Positions 16,413 to 25,648 are shown, numbered from the stretch's first letter. The stretch is 64,000 nt of DNA from JAJDTT01 sp022827025 (GCA_965203535.1 OZ241897.1:4216001-4280000); one strand, 5' to 3'. Notes: generated from the letters alone by a model not told the origin. Program-made: numbers and translations.

Positions 16413-18089
16413 CTACTCGATGGCCGCGGCGTGGCGGCCTGCGTCCGGGTCCCCCGCGGCGTGGATGACTCCCTTTTCGTGGTCGATAAAGAGCATCACC
16501 GGCCGGGCGATGAAGCCGTCGGTGGTGGTCAGCCGGTGCCCCTTTTGCTTCAATTCCTCCTGGACCTGGCTGCCGACACCGCTGTGGACCCGCAGGCTTC
16601 CCGCCTTGACGAATGCTTCGTCGCGGTTCGGGTTGGGATCGAAGGAATTCTGGAGGTGGTCCGTGTTGAAGCGGGACGCCGTCACCGCCTTGTCCGGAAG
16701 CATGCCGAACTCCACGTGGTTCAACAGCACGTTCAGCGTGGTCTGATCCTGGAGGTCGCCTCCGGCAACGCTGATGGCGATGACCGGCTTGCCGTTCCGG
16801 GTGACCAGCGTGGGCGTCAGGGTGATGCGGGGCCGCTTGCCCGGCTGGATGCGATTGGGATGTCCGCGGGTGGTGTTCAGGCTCCGGAGCCGGTTTCCCG
16901 TGGTGACGCCTGACGGTCCGGGAAGGTTGCCCGACAGATTGCAACTGGGAGTGGCGGCCACCACGTTGCCCCACTTGTCCGCCACCACGCAGGTGGTGGT
17001 GTCGCTGATGGGAATCCGGTTCGGATTGTTGCCGGCCAACATCATGCCCTTGAGAGGCTTCATGTGGTACGGGTCTCCGGGACGGCGCTCCAAGGAAGCC
17101 CGGTTGGGGTCGATCAGTGCGCGGCGGACCCGCGCATATTCCCGGGACAGGAGGGTCTTCATGGGAACCTGGGCGAAGAGGGGATCGCCGTAGTATTCGT
17201 CCCGGTCGGCGAAGGCCAGCTTCATCGACTCGGTGAGGGTGTGGATGTAGCTGGCGGAGAGATGCCCCATCTGCTTCAGGTCGAACCCCTCCAGCAGTGT
17301 CAGGGCCTGGCACAGGGCCGGTCCCTGGGTCCAGGACGGGCACTTGTAGACGGTGTATCCCCGGTAGTCCACCGAGACCGGGTCTTCGACGCGGGTCACA
17401 TGGGCGGCCAGGTCCTTCTTCCGGAGGAAGGAGCCGGTGGCGATGTACCATGCCTCCAGTTCGTCGGCCACGTCCCCCTTGTAGAAGCGGTCCCGGGCCG
17501 CCGTCAGCTTCTCCTCCCGGGTTCCGGAAGCCTTCTTTTCCGCTTCAACGAGTTTCCGGAAGGTGACGGCCAACTTGGGATGCCACTCTTCCGATCCGGC
17601 GTCCAGGACCTCCAGCACCGGGGCCGACGCTTCCGCGAAGGACTTGGTGCCGTACAGTTTCAGGGCAGTGATGCAAAGATCCACGGCGCCCGGCGTCGGA
17701 GCGGCCTTCATGCTGCCCTGGGCCGGAATGGTGTTGGTGTAGTACCAGTCGATGGCGGCCTGGTCCAGGGGGGCGCGCCCCAGTCCGGAGAGGACCTTCA
17801 CCTCTTTCTTCTCGGCGTCGTAGATCAGGAACGGGATCTCGCCGCCGATGGCGAACATCCCGTAGTCGGTCACCGAGAGCGCCAACAGAGTGGCGGCGGC
17901 CGCATCGGCGGCGTTGCCGCCCGCTTCCAGCGTCCGGATGCCGGCCGCTACGGCGTCGGGATGTCCGGCCGCCACGGCGCCTCCCTTGCCTGAGGCCTTC
18001 CAAGTGATGTGGCCCGAAGCCAAGGCCGTTCCCGCCAGACACGCCAGGACCCCCGGCAGAATCAACAAAATCAACGTCGAGTTGCGCAT
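16413..18089 (-). CDS. Gamma-glutamyltransferase family protein
   Basis: 558 residues with a signal peptide (LILLILPGVLACLAG, TALASG). GGT proteins are N-terminal-nucleophile enzymes that self-cleave before a Thr and transfer or hydrolyse gamma-glutamyl groups (for example of glutathione) in the periplasm. The N-terminal block AAGHPDAVAAGIRTLEAGGN and NAADAAAATLLALSVTDYGM are family hallmarks. The cleavage/nucleophile site is Thr in SDTTTCVVADKWGN, about residue 364; the usual following His is Thr here. A late GGDLQDQTTLNVLLNHVEF block fits the small subunit. The start at 18089 is preceded by GGAGG at 7 bp; three further in-frame ATGs upstream are less well placed. Confidence 0.9.
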   Translation of the reverse strand: MRNSTLILLILPGVLACLAGTALASGHITWKASGKGGAVAAGHPDAVAAGIRTLEAGGNAADAAAATLLALSVTDYGMFAIGGEIPFLIYDAEKKEVKVLSGLGRAPLDQAAIDWYYTNTIPAQGSMKAAPTPGAVDLCITALKLYGTKSFAEASAPVLEVLDAGSEEWHPKLAVTFRKLVEAEKKASGTREEKLTAARDRFYKGDVADELEAWYIATGSFLRKKDLAAHVTRVEDPVSVDYRGYTVYKCPSWTQGPALCQALTLLEGFDLKQMGHLSASYIHTLTESMKLAFADRDEYYGDPLFAQVPMKTLLSREYARVRRALIDPNRASLERRPGDPYHMKPLKGMMLAGNNPNRIPISDTTTCVVADKWGNVVAATPSCNLSGNLPGPSGVTTGNRLRSLNTTRGHPNRIQPGKRPRITLTPTLVTRNGKPVIAISVAGGDLQDQTTLNVLLNHVEFGMLPDKAVTASRFNTDHLQNSFDPNPNRDEAFVKAGSLRVHSGVGSQVQEELKQKGHRLTTTDGFIARPVMLFIDHEKGVIHAAGDPDAGRHAAAIE

Positions 18090-18439
18090 GAACCAACCTC
18101 CCATCCGGCTCCGGTTGTACACCAGCAGACGGCCTCCGGCAAGACAGGAGCGGGGGTTTTCCTACCCCCGCTCTACACCTTGCGAAGTGCCTGACCTTAG
18201 GCAGCGAGTCTTCCAGGCGCCATGTCACGAAGACGAAGACGTCAGCCTGCCGCCAGTGGGGCAGGCGGTTTCTCGTAACATCGATTTGTCCGTAGTGGTC
18301 GAGATAGGAGTGGGGGTTTTCCTACCCCCACTCCCACGGGGGGACTGGAAAGTCCCCCCTCCTATCCGCCCAACTCCGGCCCCACCGGCGCCCAGCGAAA
18401 GCAACCGTAGCGAAGAGGGGGACAAGAATGTCCCCCCTC
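18090..18439. other. 350-bp gap made largely of hairpin repeats, no convincing gene
   Basis: Contains a family-C hairpin at 18146-18174, a CCGCC/GGCGG-type hairpin near 18247-18270 and the composite X2 (18306-18440). The promoter of the gamma-glutamyltransferase gene must lie near 18090-18140, but no good -35/-10 pair was seen. Confidence 0.65.
18146..18174. repeat. Family-C hairpin
   Basis: AGCGGGGGT, TTTCC, TACCCCCGCT: a strong G/C stem with a short loop. The same unit in the opposite orientation lies at 23424-23452, 47267-47294 and 56829-56856. Confidence 0.85.
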
Positions 18440-18440
18440 C
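18306..18440. repeat. Composite repeat X2
   Basis: Same module order as X1 and X3 from the family-C hairpin onward: family-C stem, GGGGGGACT/AGTCCCCCC stem, CCAACTCCGGCCCC spacer, then the complete family-B hairpin (GGGGGACA, AGAA, TGTCCCCC). It ends exactly at the stop codon of the propeller gene at 18440. Confidence 0.9.
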
Positions 18441-19975
18441 TAGCGGAATCGGATCGAGTAGAGGTCGGCGTCCTTCATGACGAACCGGAGCCGTACCGGC
18501 TTGCCTGAGAGCGGACCGACGTCGGGCCCGTTCTTCCAGTGAACCACCCTTGCCAGGTGATCCCCGAAAATCTCGGGACAATCGTCCAAGGCGTACCCGG
18601 GGAGCGGCCTGCCCCCGGCGTCCTGGATTTCCACCCGGACGCTCCCGGCAACGGACGTGGAGAAGTTCATCTCCAGCCGATCGCCGCTGAAACTGAGGGG
18701 CCGGGTCGTGAATTCTCCCCCCTTGGCGGGAGCGTTGACCGAGACAAATCCATCCACCCGGAGAACGAAGCGGCGCAGATTGGTGTAGGCGCCCCTCCAA
18801 TAGTGTTCCGTGGCGTAGATGGAGATTTCATCCGGAGCGCCCGGCAGGTCCGACGCGGTCTCGATCAGGCCCCAATTCTGATAGTTGTCGCCGTAGACCC
18901 AGTTGTCGGTGTAGCGCAGCCCCGGCCGGATGAAGGCTTCTCCCCAGCGATGGAACACTTGGCCGTCGCGGCTGCTCATGAAGAGCCCGTCGGTCAGGGC
19001 GGTCCCGTATCGCTCCGAGGTCACCTTCCTGCCCGACGCCGTGGTGTAGTTGCGGACATTGGCCCGCGCCATGCGTTCCTCCAGCTCCGGCAGCGCCCTC
19101 ATGGCGTCGGACCAGCCGCGGTCCAGGTAGCGGGCCGGAAAGCCCAGGTAGATATGGGGGGCGCGGTAGTAGGGAATGATGTTGTTGGTGTAGAGCTGCT
19201 CGGGCGGCGCTCCCGGATACTCGAGCCACTCCCCACGCGTCCAATGGATGAAATCGTGGGAGGTGGCGGTCTTGATGTCCCGGAGTCCGTCCCTGAAATC
19301 CCGGTAGTAGGCTCGATAGTGGCCCTTCCGGTGGTCCCAGAAGGCCAGGTTGTGGCTGTCGAACGCCCCGTCGGTCAGGATCGGCTTGTCTCCGATCGGC
19401 GACCAGTGGATGCCGTCCGCCGACTGGGCCGCCATCAGACCGCCGTTGCCGTTGTAGAAGGCCTTGTACCGCGCCTCGGGGGCGCAATCGGGATTCGTGT
19501 CCTTGAACGCCCCCCAGTTGTCCAGCTTTTCGCTGGCCCAGACGATGTTGTTCTTCTTGGAGCCGTTGAACTCGAACCGTCCCACGTCCGGCCGGGTCCA
19601 GGTCTTTCCGTCTTTGCTCTCGGCATAGCCGATGAAGACGTCGTGGACGGGAATGCTCGACGGTTCGTGGGCCCAGGAGTCGTAGTACATCCGGAAGAGG
19701 TCACCATCGCGAAAGATGGAGTAGTAGTTGCAGCCGTTGCCCTCCCAGAGCTTGTCGTGGTGCATCACGATCTCTTTGGGCATGGGATGGTGCAGTTGCA
19801 GGCGCACGCCGGACGAGCCCTCGATCAGGTAGCCGTCGACGAAGAGCTCGCGCTTCGAGCCCATCTCCATGATCGAGTTGTCCTGAGCCGCGGCGGGATT
19901 CCACGACAGCAGGACGGCAATGGGAGCCGCGAGCTTCCAGGACACGAGTCGAAGACGCCGATTGCGTGAGATCAT
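18440..19975 (-). CDS. Exported beta-propeller, paralogue of the 12840 gene
   Basis: 511 residues. The leader (LAAPIAVLLSWNPAAAQ) precedes blades with KRELFVDGYLIEGSSGVRL, RDGDLFRMYYDSWAHE, AESKDGKTWTRPDVGRFEFN, QSADGIHWSPIGDKP and SSRDGQVFHRWGEAFIRPG. The end, VRLRFVMKDADLYSIRFR, is nearly identical to the 12840-14315 product. The alignment of motifs supports a duplication of a carbohydrate-directed propeller, but with no assigned GH family. The start at 19975 has GGGAGG at 8-bp spacing; an ATG six bases upstream is too close to that site. Divergent from the FAD oxidoreductase gene at 20072. Confidence 0.75.
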   Translation of the reverse strand: MISRNRRLRLVSWKLAAPIAVLLSWNPAAAQDNSIMEMGSKRELFVDGYLIEGSSGVRLQLHHPMPKEIVMHHDKLWEGNGCNYYSIFRDGDLFRMYYDSWAHEPSSIPVHDVFIGYAESKDGKTWTRPDVGRFEFNGSKKNNIVWASEKLDNWGAFKDTNPDCAPEARYKAFYNGNGGLMAAQSADGIHWSPIGDKPILTDGAFDSHNLAFWDHRKGHYRAYYRDFRDGLRDIKTATSHDFIHWTRGEWLEYPGAPPEQLYTNNIIPYYRAPHIYLGFPARYLDRGWSDAMRALPELEERMARANVRNYTTASGRKVTSERYGTALTDGLFMSSRDGQVFHRWGEAFIRPGLRYTDNWVYGDNYQNWGLIETASDLPGAPDEISIYATEHYWRGAYTNLRRFVLRVDGFVSVNAPAKGGEFTTRPLSFSGDRLEMNFSTSVAGSVRVEIQDAGGRPLPGYALDDCPEIFGDHLARVVHWKNGPDVGPLSGKPVRLRFVMKDADLYSIRFR

Positions 19976-20071
19976 TTCCATCCTCCCGGCTGGTTCCAAA
20001 TCCCTATCGTACACGTCCGGCTGCGGTCCATTCGCCAAAATCCCAATTCGTAATTCCTCATTTCCGCCAGT

Positions 20072-21205
20072 ATGATGGCGCGCATGAACGTGGGGGTGGT
20101 GGGCGCCGGCATATTCGGTCTGGCGGCGGCGCTTGAGCTTCGAGACCGGGGCCACCGGGTGACCATTCTGGAACAGGAGGGGATTCCGGGACGCCGCGCC
20201 AGCTCCAACGACGTCTCCAAGGTCATCCGCCGGATCGGCTACCAGCACGAAACCTACATCGAGCTGGTGGAGCGGGCCGAACGCCAGTGGAGGGTCTGGC
20301 AGGAAGAAGTTGGCGGGTCATTCATTTTCCGGACGGGGCAGGTGTCGATCGTCAGCGGGTCTTCTCACTACACCTCCCACTATCGGACCTGGTCGGGTCC
20401 GGACCTGACCGTGGATCCTTCCCAGTATTTGAGTGTCCCGGAAGCCCGCGCCCGATATCCCCAGTTCCGGTTCCACGACGACGACACCGTCCGCCACGAT
20501 GGCTGGACCGGCTACCTGCGGAGCGGACAGGCCGTGGCCGAGCTGGCGGGTCTGGCCCTGGCCCGGGGAATCGAGATCCGGTCCGACACATCGGTCTCCG
20601 GCCTGGAGGAGAAAGACGCCGCCGTGCGCGTCAGTTGCGGCACGGAGACCCTGGTCTTCGATCGGGTCGTGGCGGCCGCGGGCGCCTGGATCGTGCGTCT
20701 CTGGCCGGGACTTGCCGAGTCCCTCTACCTGACCCGCAACCAGATGGCGTTTTTCGTTCCCCGGGAGCCGGAACTCTTCAGCCGGTCGAACCTTCCCGTC
20801 TGGTCGGTGAACACGGGCGAGGAGGCCTGGTACGGGTTTCCCATGCTGGTGGAGGGCTACGTCAAGGTCGCCGACGATCTCAAGGTGGACCAGACCCACC
20901 CGGAAGTGGAGCGGACCAACACCCGCCGCTTTCTCGAAATGGTTTCCCGGTTTATCGAGGAGCGCATGCCCGGCCTGCGCGGCGCCGAGATGGTGGGCGG
21001 GCGTTCCTGCCTGTACACCAACACTCCGGACGACCATTTCGTCATCGACTGGGCCCCGGGCGCCCGGCGGATCCTGATCGCCGGTTGCGGCAGTGGCCAC
21101 GGCTTCAAGTTCGGCGGCTCCATCGGACCCGTCATCGCCGACGCATTGGAGGGCAAGCACAATCCCCTGGGGGATCTGTTTCGCATCGGCACCCGTTTCG
21201 ATTAG
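20072..21205 (+). CDS. FAD-dependent oxidoreductase (DAO/sarcosine-oxidase-like)
   Basis: 377 residues. The Rossmann FAD site GVVGAGIFGLAAALELRDRG followed by VTILEQ is at the N-terminus. DAO-fold blocks follow, including ASSNDVSKVIRRIGYQH, a cofactor-contact block typical of sarcosine/N-methyl-amino-acid oxidases, and a C-terminal IAGCGSGHGFKFGGSIGP. Such enzymes oxidise secondary or primary amines of amino acids with release of peroxide or transfer to another acceptor. The substrate is unknown. Several Met codons start the frame (20072, 20084); no good ribosome site separates them. It is followed after 47 bp by the M19 dipeptidase gene in the same direction, suggesting an operon for amino-acid or peptide handling. 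Confidence 0.85.
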   Translation: MMARMNVGVVGAGIFGLAAALELRDRGHRVTILEQEGIPGRRASSNDVSKVIRRIGYQHETYIELVERAERQWRVWQEEVGGSFIFRTGQVSIVSGSSHYTSHYRTWSGPDLTVDPSQYLSVPEARARYPQFRFHDDDTVRHDGWTGYLRSGQAVAELAGLALARGIEIRSDTSVSGLEEKDAAVRVSCGTETLVFDRVVAAAGAWIVRLWPGLAESLYLTRNQMAFFVPREPELFSRSNLPVWSVNTGEEAWYGFPMLVEGYVKVADDLKVDQTHPEVERTNTRRFLEMVSRFIEERMPGLRGAEMVGGRSCLYTNTPDDHFVIDWAPGARRILIAGCGSGHGFKFGGSIGPVIADALEGKHNPLGDLFRIGTRFD

Positions 21206-21252
21206 GACGATCTCCAAGACCACGCGGGGAAATCGTCACGAAAGGGCATGAA

Positions 21253-22254
21253 ATGAGTGATCGGGCCAGAGCACTTTACGATGGCGCCATCGTCATCGAC
21301 GGTCTGAATGTGAGCAACTGGGACAGCCCGGCGGTGTACGCGAGCCTGCAAAAGGGCCGCATCACCGCCATCAGCGCCACCCTGGCGACCTGGGAGGGTT
21401 TTCAGGAGACCATGGACTACGTCGCCGGCTGGCTGCGCCGGTTTCGGGAGCGGGACGACATCGTCCAGGTCAGGAGCACGGAGGACATCCGGCAGGCCAA
21501 GCGGTCCGGCCGCACCGGCGTCATCCTCAGCTTCCAGAACGCCTCGCCCATCGAGAACGACCTGGATCGGCTGGCACTCTTTCACGCGTTGGGAGTCAAG
21601 GTCATCCAGCTCACGTACCACGAGCGGAATCTGCTGGGCAACGGGTGCTTCGAGCGCCGCGACGACGGATTGAGCAATTTCGGCGTGGGCGCGGTCCGGG
21701 AGATGAACCGCCTGGGAATCCTCATCGACCTTTCCCACGTGGGGGACCGGACGACGCTGGAAGCCATCGAGGTTTCGGAGAAGCCCGTGACGGTCACCCA
21801 CGCCAATGCGCGGGACTTCTACGACCATCCCAGGAACAAGCAGGACGAGGCGCTGAAGCGGTTGGCGGCCAAGGGTGGCGTCGTGGGGACGACCCCCTTC
21901 TGCAATTTTCTGCCGAAGCGGTTCGAGTCGACTCTGGAGGACTACATCGACGCCGTCGACGACATGGTGCAGCGGGTGGGCATCGATCACGTGGCGGTGG
22001 GAACCGACAACACCCAGGACCAGCCCCTCTCCTTCTGGCGTTACATCACCTCCCAGCAGGGGACCGGCTACCCCTCGACCTTCAGCGACACGTCCATGGA
22101 CTACGTCAATCTCTCCTTCCAGCCCAAGGGATTGGAAGGCCCGCACGAGTTTCCCAATCTGGCGGAGGCTCTGTTGAACCGGGGTTACTCGGACGAGGAC
22201 ACTCTGAAGATCCTGGGTGGGAACTGGATGCGGATCTTCGAAGAAGTGTGGTAG
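21253..22254 (+). CDS. Peptidase M19 / membrane-dipeptidase family protein
   Basis: 333 residues of the renal-dipeptidase TIM-barrel family, metal-dependent enzymes that hydrolyse dipeptides (some act on D-residues). Conserved blocks seen: LGVKVIQLTYHERNLLGNGC, MNRLGILIDLSHVGD (metal His), PVTVTHANARDFYDHPRNK (metal His) and DHVAVGTDNTQD. The N-terminal His-x-Asp pair that normally binds metal is not present: the aligned segment reads DGLNVSNWDS. The bridging Glu is in a modified IENDLDRL block. Either this is a variant clade or activity is altered. The start at 21253 has an AAAGGG upstream. Co-directional with the FAD oxidoreductase and the methyltransferase. Confidence 0.85.
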   Translation: MSDRARALYDGAIVIDGLNVSNWDSPAVYASLQKGRITAISATLATWEGFQETMDYVAGWLRRFRERDDIVQVRSTEDIRQAKRSGRTGVILSFQNASPIENDLDRLALFHALGVKVIQLTYHERNLLGNGCFERRDDGLSNFGVGAVREMNRLGILIDLSHVGDRTTLEAIEVSEKPVTVTHANARDFYDHPRNKQDEALKRLAAKGGVVGTTPFCNFLPKRFESTLEDYIDAVDDMVQRVGIDHVAVGTDNTQDQPLSFWRYITSQQGTGYPSTFSDTSMDYVNLSFQPKGLEGPHEFPNLAEALLNRGYSDEDTLKILGGNWMRIFEEVW

Positions 22255-22290
22255 CCGGCGATCAATCGGGCGCCGGACTCAAGGACTCGA

Positions 22291-23325
22291 ATGATGACCG
22301 AGATCGGAGACGCCGGTTTTCCGGACCCCGATATCTTGTTCCGGGCCCGCGACAGCATCTACGCCTCCGACCTGCTCCTCGCGGCCGCGGTCCACCTGGA
22401 TCTGTTTTCGCGGCTGGAGAACCTGCCCCTGGACCGGCACGGCATCTGCTCCGCGCTGGGAATCCAGGACCGTCCCGCGGACGTGATGATGACCCTGTTC
22501 ACCGCCATGGGCCTGGTCGAGCGCGGGGACGAAGGCTTCGGACTGACGCCGCTCTCCAAGACCTTCCTGACCCGGAGCTCGCAGCACAGCATCCTTCCGT
22601 ACTTCGCCTCGTTGGGCGCGCGCTCCGTCTGCAGGGAGATGGTGAACGTGCTGAGAACCGGCGAACCGGCGAGCTGGGCCGACAGCGGCCAGGAGGAGTG
22701 GGTGTCCGCCATGGAGGACGCGGATTTCGCCGAGTCGTTCACGGCGGCCATGGACAGCCGGGGAGCCTACTTCGCTCCTCTTCTGGCCAAGTGCCTGAAC
22801 TGCAGCGGCCGGACCCGGCTGCTGGACATCGGTGGAGGGTCGGGAATCTACGCCTGCCACCTGGTCCGGGAATACCCTCATCTTGAGGCCTCCATTCTGG
22901 AGAAACCACCCGCGGATGCCGTGGCGGGAGGTTTCGTCGGCGAGATGGGCCTCTCCGATCGAATCGGGATCGTCGCCGGCGACATGTTCGAAGAGATCCC
23001 CCACGGATACGACGTTCACCTTTTCTCCAACGTGCTGCACGATTGGGACCGCGGCAATGTCGAGCGTGTCCTGGCCCGTTCCTTCCAAGCGCTCATGCCC
23101 GGCGGATCCATCGCGATTCACGATACGCACATCAACGCCTGCAAGACGGGACCCCTGGAGGTCGCCGAGTACTCGGTGCTGCTCATGTACTCGACGGAGG
23201 GGAAATGCTATTCGGTGTCGGAGATGGATGCACTGCTTGCGGGAGCCGGCTTCGTGGCTGTCGAATACACTCCGATGAGATGTCATCGAAGCCTGATCAC
23301 AGCCAGAAAACGGCGATCCGGATAA
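22291..23325 (+). CDS. SAM-dependent O-methyltransferase (acetylserotonin/hydroxyneurosporene type)
   Basis: 344 residues. An N-terminal winged-helix dimerisation domain (SDLLLAAAVHLDLFSRLENLP-like block) precedes the SAM-binding Rossmann domain with LLDIGGGSGIYACHL (about residues 176-190). The catalytic-base segment SNVLHDWD (His about 250) and GGSIAIHDTHI are typical of plant-type O-methyltransferase relatives in bacteria. It transfers methyl to a hydroxyl group of an unknown small molecule. The frame begins with two adjacent Met codons; no decisive ribosome site separates them. It ends the co-directional set with the oxidoreductase and dipeptidase, and lies in front of a hairpin-rich gap. 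Confidence 0.85.
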   Translation: MMTEIGDAGFPDPDILFRARDSIYASDLLLAAAVHLDLFSRLENLPLDRHGICSALGIQDRPADVMMTLFTAMGLVERGDEGFGLTPLSKTFLTRSSQHSILPYFASLGARSVCREMVNVLRTGEPASWADSGQEEWVSAMEDADFAESFTAAMDSRGAYFAPLLAKCLNCSGRTRLLDIGGGSGIYACHLVREYPHLEASILEKPPADAVAGGFVGEMGLSDRIGIVAGDMFEEIPHGYDVHLFSNVLHDWDRGNVERVLARSFQALMPGGSIAIHDTHINACKTGPLEVAEYSVLLMYSTEGKCYSVSEMDALLAGAGFVAVEYTPMRCHRSLITARKRRSG

Positions 23326-23335
23326 CCCACCAGGA

Positions 23336-23452
23336 GGGACTTTCCTGTCCCCTACAGAAGGGGCGTCTTTCAGGCGCCCTCTTTCATACCAAACGGGGTC
23401 CATGGCCAGGGACTGCAGGATGCGGGAGCGGGGGTAGGAAAACCCCCGCTCC
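23336..23452. repeat. Hairpin cluster between convergent genes
   Basis: Three modules: GGGAC, TTTCCT, GTCCC (23337-23352, family-B related), GGCGTCTTTCAGGCGCC (about 23362-23378) and a family-C hairpin GCGGGGGTAGGA, AAACCCCCGC (23424-23452). Together they lie downstream of the methyltransferase stop and could serve as a terminator cluster. Confidence 0.7.
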
Positions 23453-23539
23453 TGCACGCCCCTGTTTCTCCCAGGATCTCGCCGGCTCATGGCCGGTGGG
23501 GGAGCTCCTACGCCGATGGTCGCCTGCCGTCCGCGTCAA

Positions 23540-24391
23540 TCACCGTTGCGCGATCGCCCACATGAAGGACTGGACGTCGATATTGTCGCGCGGTTCAAGG
23601 ACCGCCAGCTCCGATTTCAGATAGTCGGAGAACCGCAACATCTGCTTGTAAGTCAGCCAGGAAAGCTTCGGCGAGTACTTGATGTCGAAGGCGCAGATGC
23701 GGGCGGCACTCTGTGAATTCTTGGGTTTGATGAACTGGTGCCGGTCGGGGTACAGCAGGAAAGGAAAGTAGGTGGCGACCGTCCATTTTGCAGCCCCCAC
23801 TTCATCGAGCACGGATGCGAAGCGCTGGAACCGCGACCGAAACGCGTTTTCCCCGTGAAGCAGGGCGTGCAGCGCCACAGCAAATGTCTTCTTGCGTGCC
23901 GCCGGTTTCAGACCTTTCCTCAGAGCCATCTTCTCATTGGGGAAGATCAGGTTCGTCTTGTTTACGGCTTGCAATGCGGACCGGCACACGTCTGCATACG
24001 CCCGGGCCTCCAACAGCCGCTCCAGTTCCTCTCGGCTCAAAATGGTTTTGGCGAGTTCGTGAGCCTCGACCTTGTAGTCGCGTTCCTTGTGCAGATACCG
24101 CTCACCGTGGAAACCTCCCGGGTACCGGTCCCTGAAGTCGTCGATGGATTGTCTGAGACTCTGATAGCCAGCCCCGGCTGCCGCCTTCGGATCGATACGG
24201 TCCAGCAACGGGTGGCTGGGCGGTGGATCCAAATTCGTCAAGGTCACATGGCTCAACGACATTTTCTTGGTGCCGGTTTCGACGAAAAACACGCCCGCTG
24301 TGGAGCCCTGGATAGAGAGGATCTGACCGATCCCCCACTCGGTTTTCGTCGGATGCCGGACGCGGTCGCCAACGGTCAGGTTTGGTGTCAT
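23540..24391 (-). CDS. DUF3553 domain-containing protein
   Basis: 283 residues. The N-terminal 60 residues carry a small beta-barrel-type DUF3553 domain (GDRVRHPTKTEWGIGQILSI, then GVFFVETGTKK). The rest is a helical domain with conserved segments YPGGFHGERYLHKERDYKVE, NKTNLIFPNEKMALRKGL and GAAKWTVATYFPFLLYPDRH. DUF3553 domains occur on nucleic-acid-handling proteins such as UvrD-type helicases, so a DNA-linked role is possible but unproven. The second domain is a conserved hypothetical. The base composition and Lys content look slightly lower in GC than neighbours. It stands alone on the minus strand, between a methyltransferase and a receptor remnant. Confidence 0.65.
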   Translation of the reverse strand: MTPNLTVGDRVRHPTKTEWGIGQILSIQGSTAGVFFVETGTKKMSLSHVTLTNLDPPPSHPLLDRIDPKAAAGAGYQSLRQSIDDFRDRYPGGFHGERYLHKERDYKVEAHELAKTILSREELERLLEARAYADVCRSALQAVNKTNLIFPNEKMALRKGLKPAARKKTFAVALHALLHGENAFRSRFQRFASVLDEVGAAKWTVATYFPFLLYPDRHQFIKPKNSQSAARICAFDIKYSPKLSWLTYKQMLRFSDYLKSELAVLEPRDNIDVQSFMWAIAQR

Positions 24392-24510
24392 CTTCCTACA
24401 ATAACCAACCGTATCCGCATGTACTACCCAGGTTGTTTCGGAATCCTCTTCCCCGGCCGGCCTTCCAGGGAAGCGTCCCGATGATCCTCAGGGCCAAGCG
24501 AGCCCGGGGA

Positions 24511-24733
24511 CGGCCAGATCCTCGGCCCCGATCTGACGTTTTCCAAGGGTGCCCCGCTCAAACAGCGACTGATAGATTTCCGCCGATGTGAGCGGCTGTC
24601 CGGTCAATGCGCTGGTCATTCCGGGGAGGCCGGTGAAGGGCCCGTAAACTTGGAAGCCCTGCTGGTAGACGAGGGGCAGGCTCAGCGCGTAGGCCTGAAG
24701 CGAGGTAGCGGGTTCGTCGAAGGCCGCCGCGAA
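24511..24733 (-). pseudogene. Internally deleted remnant of a second TonB-dependent receptor
   Basis: The translated minus strand gives FDEPATSLQAYALSLPLVYQ, then QGFQVYGPFTGLPGMTSALT and GQPLTSAEIYQSLFERGTLG. These match two separate blocks of the intact receptor at 25683-28871 (DEPITSLQAFALGLPIVYQQ and IPLTGIGFISSLTGAPLSSA). About 80 codons between the blocks are missing, so at least one internal deletion joined them. It begins about 15 bp after the stop of the Tat lipoprotein gene at 24749, the same order as lipoprotein-then-receptor upstream. This is what is left of the receptor in the second copy of a tandem duplication. Confidence 0.85.
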
Positions 24734-24748
24734 ATGGGGAGAAAAGGC

Positions 24749-25648
24749 TTATCCCATGCCGGCCAGTAGCGTGTTTTGGGCCGAATCGACCCGGACCTTG
24801 GAGTAGTGGAGGATCCGGCAGAGCTCCTTGCCCTCTTCGTCCGTCACCGGCGTGGGCTGCCGGAGGATGAACTCCGCCAGTTCCGGGTGCTTGTGATTGA
24901 ACGCGACGTGGGCCATTTCCAGGCGATCGATGACCGACTCCGCTTCCAGGTCGAAATCGGGGACCAGGAGCGGCCCCGTGTCGATCTGGTAGGAGTTGTC
25001 CCTGGGCATGAAGTTCATGGTCTTGATGGGATATTCAATGACGTAACGCAACGGAAGCTTGGGGTCCTTGATCTCGGTGCGGCCCACCAGGGGGTGGTTG
25101 GCCGCCGTCAACTCATTGACCTCGGCGGGAGTTCCCAGGGCCTGGGTCTTGGGGAAGGTCACCACGTCGATGACCAGGGAACGGAAGTTGTCCTTCACCG
25201 CAGATCCCTTCGAGACCCCGCCCTCGTAGGTCATCGCCTTGCCCACGCTTCGATGTTCTTCCAGGGAATAAATCACGCGAAATTCGCCGCTGGGGATCTG
25301 GAACAGCCGGTCTTCCTTGTAGACCCGCTCCGTCCGGCAGGGTTGAATCAGGACGAACCGGTCGCTTTCACCGCTGGAGTCGTCGATCACGTCGATCATG
25401 GCGTCCAGTTGGATCCGGGCCATGTTTCCGTGCGGGATGTCGTGCTTCTCAGTGTATTCGGGGGGCGGGAAGTCCCAGGTCATGAAGGAGGCCTGGAAGT
25501 CGCAGGCCGGCCGGGCGCCGGGGCTGCCGTCTCCGGACGAGGACTCCTCCGCGGGCGCCTGGCAGGCCATGGGGAGAATCCAACTGCCTCCGGCCAGGGC
25601 CACTCCCAATTGACCCTGAAAGTGACGGCGCGTCGATCGATTCAACAT
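24749..25648 (-). CDS. Tat-type exported lipoprotein-like protein, copy B
   Basis: 299 residues of unknown function. The start STRRHFQGQLGVALAGGSWI contains a twin-arginine pair, then PMACQAP gives a possible lipid-attachment Cys. Conserved mature blocks are NFQ/DFQ-ASFMTWDFPPPEYTE, ARIQLDAMIDVIDDS, IQPCRTERVYKEDRLFQIPS and DPKLPLRYVIEYPIKTMNFM. It is a close paralogue of 28897-29802. No family name is recognised. It lies 35 bp downstream of the intact TonB-dependent receptor and 15 bp upstream of a receptor remnant, so it probably works with such receptors at the cell surface or in the periplasm. AAGGA precedes the ATG at 25648. Confidence 0.75.
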   Translation of the reverse strand: MLNRSTRRHFQGQLGVALAGGSWILPMACQAPAEESSSGDGSPGARPACDFQASFMTWDFPPPEYTEKHDIPHGNMARIQLDAMIDVIDDSSGESDRFVLIQPCRTERVYKEDRLFQIPSGEFRVIYSLEEHRSVGKAMTYEGGVSKGSAVKDNFRSLVIDVVTFPKTQALGTPAEVNELTAANHPLVGRTEIKDPKLPLRYVIEYPIKTMNFMPRDNSYQIDTGPLLVPDFDLEAESVIDRLEMAHVAFNHKHPELAEFILRQPTPVTDEEGKELCRILHYSKVRVDSAQNTLLAGMG

